Of a stretch of DNA of 64,000 nucleotides, positions 28,001 through 41,700 are shown piece by piece (positions within the stretch are counted from its first letter, which is position 1; every line of letters starts with the position of its first letter). The notes under the pieces were generated by a model. The model was not told the DNA's origin. It was given only the letters and a program-made list of their open reading frames with translations, and ran no database searches. This DNA comes from Antedon mediterranea (taxonomy: Eukaryota; Echinodermata; Crinoidea; Comatulida; Antedonidae), in NCBI RefSeq assembly GCF_964355755.1, contig NC_092674.1, positions 29,004,001 to 29,068,000 on the forward strand, read 5' to 3'. The position numbers and the translations under genes are program-made.

Positions 28001-29645
28001 AAAAATAACAGTAGACTATTTCAATTGTAAGCGATTATTTTTAGTTTGACCACTGGACAGGAATTTAAGGAATAATTTGTAGCTTTGCGGGTGTTATTAA
28101 TCAAAACAATTAACAGTTGATATTATACATCGGCAAATTATTAAAAAGACCAAGAATATTGTAATTTTTTTGAGAAATTAAACTTTCAAATCGCACTAGG
28201 CCACAAGTTTTATAACAATTTAAAATAGTATAAACAACAAGATTTACATTTGAAAATAAATACAAAAGCAATATCAGTATTAAAGATACAAATCAAATCA
28301 AAATCCAAAGTAAAATATCTAAGGTTTCAAATAAAAAGTGAAAGAGATACTATAATAGTCATAGACAGCCAATCAAACCTATGCAAAACACTGATGTTAT
28401 TTCTGTATGTCAAAATAGTTGGAAGTAAAATACAGTATCAAAAAGCTAATTATTTAACGTCTTCCTGAAAAGAAATGCCAACGTTTTTCAGAAAACTTTT
28501 TTCATTTGTTATATATACAACAACTATTATTTCAATAAAGTAATCCATCTACAAAATTGAATATGTATTTAAATTATGCAGTAACAGTAACACATTTTGT
28601 ATTTTTCTATAGCTAGCAATGCACAGTAATAGTTAATAAGTTATAGGAATGTACAGTGTGTGATGACACACATTTATTATTATAATTAGACCTATAATTT
28701 AACAGTTGGGTTGCTTGTCTTACAGTAAACTAGCTTTAGGGAATAAACTTGAGTCAAATATTAGACACACAATCATAATGTCTCTGTTGATTAAAGTAAT
28801 CATGGCAGATGCTGAATGTATTCTGTATATGTCTAATCCATTGCATTCTATGATATTATTATGAATATTTCATTCTTAAGATATGCAAAATAAGAGAATA
28901 AAATCAAAGTTTGAATCAGCCATGTTGTAATTTTAATAAATGTATTTACTTCAGTAGAAAAATGAACAAAACTAATGATTTCACTTCAATATATAAGAGA
29001 TATCTGCTAATTTTTGTCGTTATTTTTTAATGTATTATGCATTATATTTCAAATTAATTTTATATTTTTAATATTTGATGTTTGTGTTTGCAATTTTCCT
29101 TGATTCTTTCTATGTAAAGTATGTATCGGTTTTTTTGTTTTATTTTATGGTTGTACAGGTATGTATTTTTTCTTTAGTTAATTTTAACTATTTAATCTTG
29201 AATTAAAAATTTTTTTTTTTTATATTTGTTTATTAAAAAAATGCCCTTTTTTTAAATAAACAAAAATAAATAAATACAAAAAAAAATACAAGATTAAATG
29301 GTTAAAATTAACCAAGAATGCGCCTGACAGAAAGTTGGCCCTTTGAAGGTCCTTCCTTCCTTCTGGCTAAAATGCAGAATATAATGATTCTTCATTGAAT
29401 AATACAGTAATTACGAGAATGTAGCCATGAAGGGATAAACTCAAATTACCTTACATTTTCTACCAACCATACTGCAGCTTGTTGATTGAATTTGATTCAC
29501 ATTGTATTATGTACAATCAATGAAACATTTCATTTCAAAAAATGTGTATTGCAATTTGACAATATTGCTACAGTACTGTATGATAATTTCCTGTATTAAT
29601 ATACTATAAAATATAATATATAAATGTTTTTGTTTTCCTTGTCAG
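25057..29645. other. No coding gene seen; may hold 5' UTR exons of the sialyltransferase
   Basis: About 4.6 kb of AT-rich DNA. A strong stem-loop lies at about 25119-25233 (GAATAACTAATTACAGACAA and its inverse). The exon at 29646 starts at an acceptor-like CCTTGTCAG, so an upstream non-coding exon is expected in or left of this region, but I cannot place it. Confidence 0.4.
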
Positions 29646-29712
29646 GTCAGAGTTTAAAGAAGTTAACTTAGATACATTGTCTGTACCAGCGTCATTCGCT
29701 GGTCCTCTGACA
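29646..29712 (+). other. 5' UTR part of the first coding exon of the sialyltransferase
   Basis: It follows TTTTGTTTTCCTTGTCAG, a good acceptor, and contains no ATG before 29713. The exon ends in CTA followed by GTAAGT (29749-29754), a near-ideal donor. Confidence 0.6.
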
Positions 29713-32700
29713 ATGGACAGTCGTCGGCAGTTTTCATGCAGGCATCTAGTAAGTTGAAATATTTCTTCCATTTATTTTAATTATAATGAATTGAATTCCT
29801 GTCACAACATTGATTACTATGTAGTGTTGCTAATTACAAACACCTCAAGGAGTTCTTTATACAATCTAATTAAACAACATCTACAGGGCAATGTTAATAT
29901 CTGTCATAATATGAAGTGGCACTGTACATCAGGTAGGGAACAATCAGGAATTTTCACAATATCAAGTCAAGTATCATTTACTGTCATTTTTGTTTTAAGA
30001 AAAAAAAAACAGAAATTCTGTTTGCTCTGTTGGCGGAGCACAATATCCAACGGACACAACACAAACTCAAAACAAAAACATTACAAAAAGTGTCTACATA
30101 TTATACAGATACAGTACTGAACATTAAATGACAAACATGACATTTTAAATCAGTTCTTAAACAATCTTTTCAATCATTTTCTGAAGGATATACTGTACAT
30201 AATATTTTGTCTGTCTGTGTTATTTAATGAAGTGCCATTGTATGGAACATTTGTGCAATCCTAAACAGGATTAGACAGTGTAACCGCAAATAATTTTATC
30301 TTTAATAATGTGTTACCATGCATATGCATTGCCTTTGTATGACAAACCTTTTTTTGTGTGTTTTAGATTTATATTTTTATCCAATTTTATCATGTAAAAG
30401 TCAATCAAAATTCAGTTTTACTGTGAAGATTATTTTTAATAGATATACTTGCTCCTTCAGTCAGTATTTTTAAATTACGACTGAAAGCCCATCTGTTCTC
30501 ATCCGGTATTAATTAACTTATTCATTCATTCATTTATTCCTTCCCCGAAACCTTGACTAAGAAATACCGGGATGGTTTCCGGCGGGGGATAGTTTAACCC
30601 TAGCTTAAGTTGTGCATGCTTCATTTACTCTCTATTCTTAATTCTGGCCCCGAAACCTTAACTCAGAAATACCGGGATGGTGTCCGGCGGGGGATAGTTT
30701 TACCTTAGTTAAGCATAGTTAAGCTTAGTTACATTTTTTTTTCACATTATTGATTGTCTCCATCCCCGAAACCTCGACTAAGAAATACCGGAATGGTGTC
30801 CGGCGGGGGATAGTTTATTACCATTAGTTAAGGTCCTATGTAAAGCACCTAGATGGGTCAGTGATCCATTAGGCGCTATATAAATACTGTTTATTATTAT
30901 TATTATGAATGAACGAGGAAATGTGTGATTACTGTGTATTCTATGACAAAAGTGTTCAATGTTTACCATGTAATCAATTAAAAAACAAAATTAGTTGAAA
31001 AAATTGCACACATGATGTCTTTAGAATCGCAATGTCTTTTGATATTATTTATTATGTCATTTATTTATAAAGTAGCTTTCTATGGAAAATTTTTAGTACT
31101 GTACTTCAGTGCCTACAGTGCAGTACATCTGTCTGAAATATACAGTGTGTCTTCACTGATCTACAGCATATCTTATATAGAAAAACTTGCTTAGATCTGT
31201 ATAAAATACAGTACATAACGTTCACTAATACCACTACGGAACTTCTGTATTCATTCAGAAATGCAATTTATAGTAGAAACGCTACCAGCTCATTTCCATA
31301 ATAATCAATTCATTGCTGACAATTTCCTGTAAAGAGGCCAAATTTTATTTGATTGTAAACCAAGACTTTTAATAAGTTTTTTAATAAGTCTTTTTAACCA
31401 ATGTTTTTTCTACATTTTTATGTCTTGTACATAATCATATGTTCTGTAAAACCTGTTTTCCACTAGATGAAAAATATATTCGCCCTAACATTCCGGAGTT
31501 CTGATTGGTTGCACAATTTATCACGTCACAAAAAGTTGATGAATACAGTAATGTGATTGATTTGCGCAAATAAATTCACCTTTATTCATTCTCACAGATT
31601 TCCTAATCTTTATCGTTAATTAATGTTCTGTGCCTGTTGTGTGTATCTGTATATAGATATGTATGGGCAGCCACAACAATTATTTTTTATTTATTTATTT
31701 GATAACTTTATTTCAGAATAAATATTCTACAGTATTATACTGTACAACAAAAAATATTACAAAAGATTAAACTAAAAAAGGATTTTTTTCCCACTTAGTT
31801 TAGAGATTTGAATATCGTAACAAATAGTTTGTGGTACACCTAACCAGATTTTTCGCTATTTACAACTTTTAATCTAAAACCATACATGCTTGTAGAAAGA
31901 GGGAATTCTCCTCGTATCGTGGCAAACATGTTACTAGCTACTAGCACTACAGTGCTTAGGTAAGCCTAGCAACATTCTCAATGAGTTGTTGTAGCACACC
32001 TCCAGAGATTATACTATTTTGGTTTTTACCTCTGTTTTCCTTCATTTAAAATATTTACTTTATTATTTTAAAGTGGAGCTCCACCCAGAAAATTACTATT
32101 TTTCATACATTTCAACTATTATTTAAAAATATCATCCCCCATACTTCATATTTTTTTGATTTTTTTTTCAATGAGTACGAGTTTCTTGAAAATCACGCCT
32201 TTTTGCGTTTTGGGGGGATACCTTGTAATTTCCTATTCTTTTACATGCAAAAGGGGGTATATTTGAATAATGCTAAAAAATTAATTTCTTCACTAAAAAA
32301 AAAATTTTAAATGTAGTTTTATGTAATTTTTCCAGATCTTTCTATTTCTGGTATAGTTATCGCGTATACATTGCGCAATTTTGCGTAAATAGACACTTTC
32401 CCCCGTTCGGGTCCAATTGGGTTTTTTATTTTGCTAGGGAGTATGATCACGTGACATTTTTCACAATCACACTACTGCAGCTGGCGATCTGTTATTTTGT
32501 CGCGATGTTATTTTTGACAGGCAAAAAGTATATTAAAACATTCTGAATGTGACCCTATCATGTTTCACAGTGTAATAATGCGATTATGAGACTTATTACT
32601 AAAATGTCAAATCTAACGAGATTTGAGAAAGATGTGGCTATATATTCAATAAAGCTAGGCCTAGGCCTACTAGAGTGTAGGTATGTACCGATGCTGCTTG

Positions 32701-35700
32701 GGCTCCAGCTGCTAGGCTGACACTCAGCAGTGAAGTTTGTTCTGCTGTCACCCAACCTCGGCCTACCCATATGTGCCATGATAGGGTGCCTGAATAGTTG
32801 CTTTTCAGTCAGGCCTAAGCTTCCACATCGCTTTACTACTCTTGTTCTGTATAGGATTTTGTGTTTCACAATTCTAATGTGCGAGAAAACCCAGGAATGA
32901 TAAATGGGGCGAAACGACCAAGAATTTTCAAACCCATGAATGCATATAGCTAGCCTAGACAAAAAATTCAAGGCTAGCTAGGCTGAGCAGACGGCTTAGC
33001 TAGGCCTAGCTTAAAGTTAATAAACAATCTGATAAGATTATTATGCTGTTGTTGTACAGTGCAAATCATGAGGTTACAATACATGTAAATTATACCAGGG
33101 AGTTGCTCCCTGATTATACTGACATTTTTATCGGAAATATTACTTAGGCCTAGGCCTAAACAAATCGTATAAAATGTATTCCCCATTTTTCGACACATAA
33201 TTTACCAAAGGGGAGACATTTCACCCATGCGTTCACCGGCGACTAAAACGCGTCAGTTGCTAAGTGTAACGCGTTTCACGACGTATTGTAAACTAATAAC
33301 CCCTAAGTTACTGAAAAAGTGTAATGTAATAAAAAACACTATTTTCTGACGGATTTTTTAGAAATGAGTTTTTGGAAAATATTTCCGTATTTTCCCTGTT
33401 TTTTTAATGTAATCACTTTCAATTAAACATACTTAAACATAATATAAGCTGAGAAAGTCTGAGTGTAGCTCCACTTTAATAATCCCTTGCAATTTGGAAG
33501 ATAAATTGAAGTTTGAACTGTCAAACAAGATACATGTCCAGTAGATGCTCAGAGTAAGCTGAACGTGACCTGTGACCTTTCTTATAGCAATCACAAAAAC
33601 TACAGTGAATACTGTAGTAACATTTTATAACCTGTATTATAATACACTGTATTATTTAATGTATAAATATATCAAATGCATTGCTGTAACAGGGTACCAT
33701 GCTTTTTGGTAGAATCTGAGCTGATGAAATTTAATAATAAACTACTTACAGTATAGAGAGAAAGAAAGGTATTCATTGTAGAAGCAGTACAAAATCCACA
33801 CTCTTCTATTAGTTTCATTTATTTCGTGAGAAAAGAATAAATACATTTATAAATAACAAAACAAAAAACAAAAGAAAAGAGTTGAAAATACAAATGACCG
33901 GTTAAAGATGTATTTTCCCCCCGGAAAAATTATTCTTACCTTTTTTTTGAATATGCCATTTTAATGTCACCTAATAATAGTTATCCACTTTGACCAAAAA
34001 TTGAATTGATAAAAAAATGTATTTATCTAAAATACTGTAATTGAAAGTAAAATAGTCAAATTGGCTGCCAGCCAATGGGGTTTTGGTCGAATTTAACCAT
34101 TTATTTTGTAATTTTATAAGTGAAAACATTATTTTTCCTATTTTATTTTTTACAAAAGTGATTTTTTATTTTAATAAAGTTAATCTATTCAAAGTCTGAT
34201 TTTATTAATCTTTATTTTTCATGTTTTTGGGGGACAATACATCTTTAAATATTTATTGTTATTGAAGCAGAAACGTGATATAAAAAAAAACCATGATACT
34301 ATAGTGATGTGCTGATCAATATTACCATACTATGTATTGTTCAGCTAGAAAATATAATGCTGAGAATTATTGACAGTGTATAAAATAGAAACGCAATGAT
34401 AACACATTTTTAAATAACCTTGATGAGATTGGCGGCTAAAATAAATATTAAAATTGTAGCAGCCAGCCAACAAATGAGATTTGTTGATGCGTTGTGAAAA
34501 TAAAAGAATTGGATCAATTTGATTGATGTATTGATATTATTTTAATACCGTTGTGTAGTTAGAGTGAATTTAATAATATAGTCGGATATAAACGCGAAAT
34601 AACCGAAAAATAAAATCTAGATTAAAAAATATAATTTATGACCACATTTCTAGCTGATTTATTATTATTATTATTATTATTATATCAAAATTTATAAAGC
34701 GTCAATTCAAAGACCGAGGTACAAAATCAAAGGCGCTGGGCATGTTAGTGGTCGAAAAAAATGAGTTTTGAGCAATTTTTAAAATAAGGCAACAGAAGAG
34801 CAGTGTTTAATTTGTGGGGGGAGTGAATTCCAGAGTGTGGGTGCTGCAAAAGAAAACGATCTATGACCAAAGGTTTTAGTGGCTATGCGTGGAACAGAGA
34901 GTAAAAAATCATCAGATGATCTAAGAGTCCGTCCAGGAACATAAAAGGTGATTAATTGACGGATGTAAGCAGGTTGGTTGAAAAGAAGTGCTTTAAAAGT
35001 AAGGAGCAAGATTTTAAATTTGATTCGATTGTCAATGGGAAGCCAGTGAAGTTCTCGAAGAACAGGTGAAATGTGAGAGCGACGGTTATGCACTTGTCAA
35101 TTGTATGACCCACTATACGACCCCCGGGAGAGGTGCGTCATTTGTCCGATGTGCGTCATACCATTGAATACCATGACGCACCCGTGCGTCAAAAATGTGA
35201 CTTACCTTAGGTGACCATGACGCACCCATTTTGACGCACTGTTACCATGTTGTTTATGATATGGTGGGTGGTAAAGTGACGGACATTGACACACCTTGTC
35301 TATTGATGTGACGTACCATCTAGGTTTTTTGACGCACCCCTGCGTCAGTAATTATTTGTAAATGACGCACCTCTCCCGGGGGTCGTATAGTGGGTCATAC
35401 AATTGACAAGTGCAGTAGTGAACGTAATGATACGAGCAGCCGAGTTCTGTAGTCGTTGAAGACGATTAATTTGAAAAATCGGAAGGGCATAGAACAGAGA
35501 ATTGCAATAATCAAGACGAGAAGAGATAAAACCATGAATGATAGAGGATGTGGAGCGTATCGAAAGAAAACGTTAAATGTGTGGTATTATTATTTGTACA
35601 GTATCAGAGGCATTCAGTGGTACAGTACAAAGCCACACATATCTGAAGCCTGTATCATAAGCTTTACAGACAATGTCACATGTGATAAATAAAAAATGTA

Positions 35701-38700
35701 TATTATACAGAGAGTCTATTTCGTGGTGTTTTGGGATGCTCCCACTTGAAGGCACACTTGCTGAAATGTACCAATATCTGATAATTATCTGGTTAATCAA
35801 TTTGTTATATATTCGAGTTGTACTGTACTGTAAGCTACAGTACAGTTTCACTCGTATAGACTAACAACATCACTTTTGGTTTCTGTAATTTGACTGGACA
35901 GATATTGCCATATGAGATACAGTACAAAGAATCTAGTGGCATTTCTATGAAGTTTGTGTTTGCAAATCGATTCGGGTATTTACCTTAAACTCATTTTGAG
36001 TGCAATAACAAAACTTAAGTAGATTTAACATGACCACACTTGTTAGATTTTATCTCCCATACCTACAAAAGTTTTACTTTCATTTTCTGTTTTATTTTAT
36101 GTTGCACAAAATATATGTAAACTGTATTGTAATACTGTATGAATGATTTAAATAGTGGTCACAGAAATGAAAAGAGAAGAGAAACAACTTATAAACTAAA
36201 TATTTAAATTTCCTAGTGGGATTAAGTATTTCATTGAACATTAATTGACCGTTTTGAGTGCTCACTTTGCCTGGCATCATTCATGTTAAGAGCTACTATA
36301 AAACACTATCACTTTTACAATATTAGATACTGTACTGTATATATTGCTTACATTTCCTTATCAATGTATCGTGTTTGTAGAAAAGATTTAGGACTTTTTT
36401 CCTAAAAAGTGTAGTCATGTCAATTTAACTTTATTTTATGATTGCACTCTAAATGACTTTAAAGTAGTACCTCAGTCTTTTTGGGAAAACAAACTTCATA
36501 CAGTTCAGAAGGTGGATTGAAGTTATTTGTTTGCCTTGCACAGTTCATTTCGGTCCTAGTTATTGTTCAGTGGTATTGATATTTTAATTCATATTAATAC
36601 TAACTGTATGTTTCTCAATTTAATCGTTCTTTCAATAAAGAAATAATTTTGAAATAACTTGTATTTTTCTAAGGAAGGGGGAATTAATGAGTTGGGAAAA
36701 AATGCGAGAGAAAACGGTCATACAGTACTAAAGCTCTGTCTACAGTACACTATCAAACTTTATGTGGCAAAAAATGTGATGTGCCCATATATAGACATGA
36801 TGGTGTCATACAGTATCATTACCATAGTTAAGGCTATCATTACCATATTTGAGCACATCACACTTTTATTGTCAAACTAGTTTAATAGTGTAGACAGAGC
36901 TATGTTTAAAAACTCAATAAAATTACACTCCATGAATCATTGTCAATGTCTCATCAAAAAAAGTAATACTTTTTTTTAAATAACTTTTTTTATTTTTTGT
37001 TTCAGACTCCATTTCGGATATTTGCCCTTGTTTTATTCTACATATTAACAAGTATAGTATGTTTGTCGCTAGTAAATTATAATGACAATGTCTACCGAGT
37101 ACCGTCACAAAAAGAACTTATGCCTTCAATAAATTTTCAAATCAAACCATTAGATAAAAAAGATGATCTTTTACCTGAAAAATTAATACCACCGGCAGTG
37201 GAGCCGAATATAGACAGTACTAAAAATGATAAAACACATACTACTTCAGACAATCATCATCCTTCAGACAATCATCATCCTAAATTTAATTGGAAAAGAG
37301 CATTTTCTAAGGATATATATAATAAAGAGAAACAGAAAGAATTATCACCAAGTGATTATCAGCCTATATTAGGTAATTGGGTAAGTATCACAACATCATT
37401 TTCAATTTTAGTATGTATAATGACTTTTTATCTATAATCTATCTATTTACATGGAGTACACATAAGCAATAAAAATTATCAACTTGCTTTAGCAAAACCA
37501 ACTTAGTTTAAACCAATAATTTTGTTGAAGTCGGTTTTTAAAATAACTGAGCAAAAGTTAAATTCCTAAAGATAAAAGAGCTAGATTTATATTATTATTT
37601 CTTTACCATCTTGACTTTAAAACAAAAAGATAATGCCAGCCACGATACAGGTTAAACTTAAACTTGAAATTATTAAACTTGCTTAGCAAAATCAACTTGG
37701 TTTACAGTAAGCCAATAATTTGGCTTAAGTCAGTTTTCAAAATAACTAATGCATGTCTTTCCATTTGACTTAAACAGAAAGATTGATAAATGCCAGCCAC
37801 TGTATAGTGTAAAATTATTTCTTAGAAAACAATCATCAATTATTTTCTTTACAATAATGTTAAATATCAATATTAAATTTCAGACAGTTAAATTCCATTG
37901 TAGGACATGTGCCATAGTTTCAAGTTCAGGACAGCTCCTAAACCGAGGAGCTGGACCGGAAATCGACAGCAACGAATGCGTTTTCCGCATGAACGATGCA
38001 CCCACGTTAGGCTATGAAAAAGACGTTGGGTATCGGACTACTGCCAGAATTATCGGACACCTCAATTTGAAAAAGGTGTTTGAAAATAATCTTGAAAAAC
38101 AAATTGAATACTTTGACAATTCTAGTACAAGAACTGAAAAATTGTTTATACACTGGTCTTATTTAACGCAAGTTGATAAAGAGGCAGGGGAATTTGGTAT
38201 TGAATTTGCCAAAAAACATAATAAAGTGGAAATTATACAGTTCACGCCAGAAAAAATGAAATATGCTGAAAAAATATTTCGCTACGAAACAGGATTAACA
38301 AGGTAAGAAGGATGTACTGTATATGTTGTAGTTTACATAGTCACTAGTGTAACATAAACACTCAAAAAGAAGCCTACAAAGTCCATGGGCTTCTTTTTGA
38401 GGTACTGTCGGTTGGTTTGGTAGGACACTTGACTGTCATACAGAGAGACCCAGATTCAATTCCCGACAACGTCCAGTCTACTCGGCTGTAAATGAGTACC
38501 TGGTTGAAAATACTAGGGAGGATAAGGCAGAACTTGCCAACCTACAGTACCACATAATACACCAAGGCTTATTATGAGCTATTGACAGCTCATTCCACCA
38601 CGTTCAGAAATAAATATCGGACTGACTTTACATTTTTCTTTCCATGATGGGCTTTTTTATGGCGAATTAATTTTGCAAACTAAGAGGGAAGATTTTTTTG

Positions 38701-41700
38701 GAAATAAATGCTTTAAAAATGATGTGAAATGCTATTAAATATGGCACATTTTTTCCAACCATTTTTTATTTACTGAAAGTTTACACAGATAAAAAAAACA
38801 TGAACCGTAAAATAAGGTATGATAACCACAATCATACATATCATCCGGCTGTATCCAGTATTAATTCGCCAAACTACTATAAACTGTGTAACTTGTTTAC
38901 ACGTGTTTGTATGGGTGATGAAAGTTCACAAACTAACATTTGTTAAACGGTACTGTATCCTGTCTCGAGGAACAATACAATCTTGTCCAGGGGCTTCTTT
39001 GAAAACACTCTCAATGAGTACGAATGTACCTACTGTACTGTTTGATTAATCAATGTATTTTATGGTACTGTAGCTGTAAACAGGAAATGTAGTCAATACA
39101 CATAGACTTGGCTTGGCAAATATTGAAATAATGTGAAGGAGCTTCTATATTCATTAATTGTGTTCGAGACGCTTCCAGACAATCACGACGAGAGTGGCCT
39201 ATTTAATTTCATTTAGGACCATTGATACTAACTGTACACAGATAACAAAAATATATAAAATATTTTATTATATTTAGTTTAATGCAAAAATTTAAATAGC
39301 ATTCATGTGAATAAACTTACTACTAAATTTTATGTGCAACAATTTCAAATAACCGGGTTAATCATGGTGCCCCTTCTAAAAAAATAACTTTTTTTTTTTC
39401 AAAAGACCTAGGTTTGTAATGTAAAATAAGGTTATTATCATTGATCTCCTTTGAAATTTAGTAAACCGCCATAAACCTTGCCCATTGAATGCATTGTATT
39501 TTGTGTAAAAATGTTTAACAAAGGATATCTATATATAGCAGGATACTGAGCTCCCCTTGCCAATATAGGAAGTCATTATGGGAGTTAGCTTCCTTTTTTT
39601 TAGCTACAGTACTTGTTTTATATGTTTTTCCTTTAAATGTGGTTTTCTTTCTATGCAAGTTCCAGCACATAATAAAGTATAGTACCTGTATGTTTAAGTA
39701 ATTATGGTTGTGCATGGTTTAATGCGAGTCCATCGATTTTGCATTAATATACTGAACTACATTTTCTTGTTGTACTGTACCTGTATTTAAGATTAGAGAA
39801 CACTTTTGTCAGTAATATTAACAAAACTGTACCGTACTGTGCCTAAATGCTACTGTATGGAAAAATAGTTCTTCTACGCATTCCTATTGTAAAGCTCTGT
39901 CTACACTATTAAACTTATGTGAAAAAAAAATTTGATTTGCCCATGGACATGACGATGTCATATCACTACCATATATTGGGCATCCTTTTTTCGTCACTAA
40001 CTAGTTTGATAGTGTCTAGACTGGGCTTTACAGTACAATAGGAATGTACAGTACAATGGGAATGCAACATAAAAAATAACAGTTATTTGATTGGCACTGA
40101 CTGACAGCTATTGACCTTGAGTCAACTACACTGCAGTAACGTTTGAATTAACCGCCAGGACCAATTGCATTTTGGGTAATTCTATTTATATTTTACTCTG
40201 ATTTATTTTGGAGCAAAATTAGGCAGAAATGCAGACAATATAAAAATTACATTTTGAAATTAAAAAAAAACGGTTTATTCGGCGCTAATGTACAGTATGC
40301 AGCAGAAACAGACCCAATGAAAGCCTGTTAGAAAATCAGGAAGTTATAAACAATATGGACAAGTAGAATGAACTTATGACCTAACTATTTTATGATTACT
40401 CAATAGGAATGTTATCAGAAAAACAAATTCATTTTTTTATATGCATTATTGTTCAGGACCATATTGTTTATAGTATCATAAAAACATTTTGTTTTCTTAT
40501 GTGTACACTGTACTGCATATAAGTACATATGGAACTTGAGAAAAATACAAACAATACAATCTATATTACCACAACATTATGATTTGGCAAAAAAGTATTG
40601 GAAACCCCCTAAAAAAAAAAAATTTCTAAACAAATCATCGTACGCACTGTACAGAAACAGTGTGCTTACACTACTGTGTAGCCAGAATTAAGCGTGGTTC
40701 CCACTAGCGACGCAACGCAAGGACGTAACGCAACGCAAGTGAATTGACCAAACACAAGCGATGGCTTATTCGCTTGTGATTGCTAACTGTCTATAACTTC
40801 GCTTGTTATTGGTTAAATTCTAGTGGGAACCAAGCTTTACTAATAAAATCAATTTAACTCTACTTGATTAAGAATGTAGGCCAAACTGCGTCAGCACTCT
40901 TTTTTAAATATCTTCAGTACTATAGAATACATTTGTTTATTATTTTGTTCCAAATGTTTTGAATTTTGAATGAATTATGTTAAGCTGACTGGTAGCCTAG
41001 TTGATGAAATACTGTATTGGGGTTGGCCTCTATACATGACCCGATTCATCTTATTCAGCTGTTGTTACCTACTGTGTTATTGTAAAGATAACTGTAAATC
41101 ATGTAGAGCTCAATTTGAACACATTTGATGAAGTACAGTATGTAGGTTGCAGTGAAATGAAAGGTCAAGGATATTGTAGTAGAATACAAAGCAAAATAGA
41201 TTGGGTTACCACTTGAATTAACACCTGGGCATTCAGATAGGGTGGGGGATTGCTTTAATAAATTAACACCTGGGCATTCAGATAGGGTGAGGGGTTGCTT
41301 TAATAAATTAACACCTGGGCATTCAGATAGGGTGGGGGATTGCTTTAATAAATTAACACCTGGGCATTCAGATAAGGTGAGGGGTTGCTTTAATAAATTC
41401 TATACAAATGAATAGAATGCAAGTTTGTGTAAAAACGAGTGAATAAAGCTACAGTACAGTAGTTTGACAACAAAAATGTGATGTGCCCAAATATGGTAGG
41501 GATGTGCCCAAATATGGTAGAGATGTGCCTAAATATGGTAGTGATGTCATATGTCCATATGAGCACATCACATGTTTTTGTCACATAAAGTTTGATACTG
41601 TAGTGTAGACAAGGCAAATGTGATTTAGTAGAGGGTTAGTGAGAATAAAACTTTAACAAGCAGGCCATGATGAAAAATGATGAAAAATTGTAGTTTTTGT

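Larger units (their letters stand above)
29755..37005 (+). other. Sialyltransferase intron 1
   Basis: 7.3 kb. It holds LINE 3' ends (30455-30905, 34662-35575), two TIR elements (32069-33478, 33903-34247), a palindromic insertion (35089-35414) and a MITE A copy (36729-36902). No other gene was seen. Confidence 0.7.

Noticed and set aside
32558-32971. 137-codon minus-strand frame inside the 1.4-kb TIR element
   Set aside because: No transposase or other motif recognised; composition is not clearly coding. Left as part of the element.
36997-37437. Sialyltransferase start inside exon 2
   Set aside because: The apparent start is TTG within the acceptor region; no ATG precedes the membrane anchor, so the ATG at 29713 is preferred.
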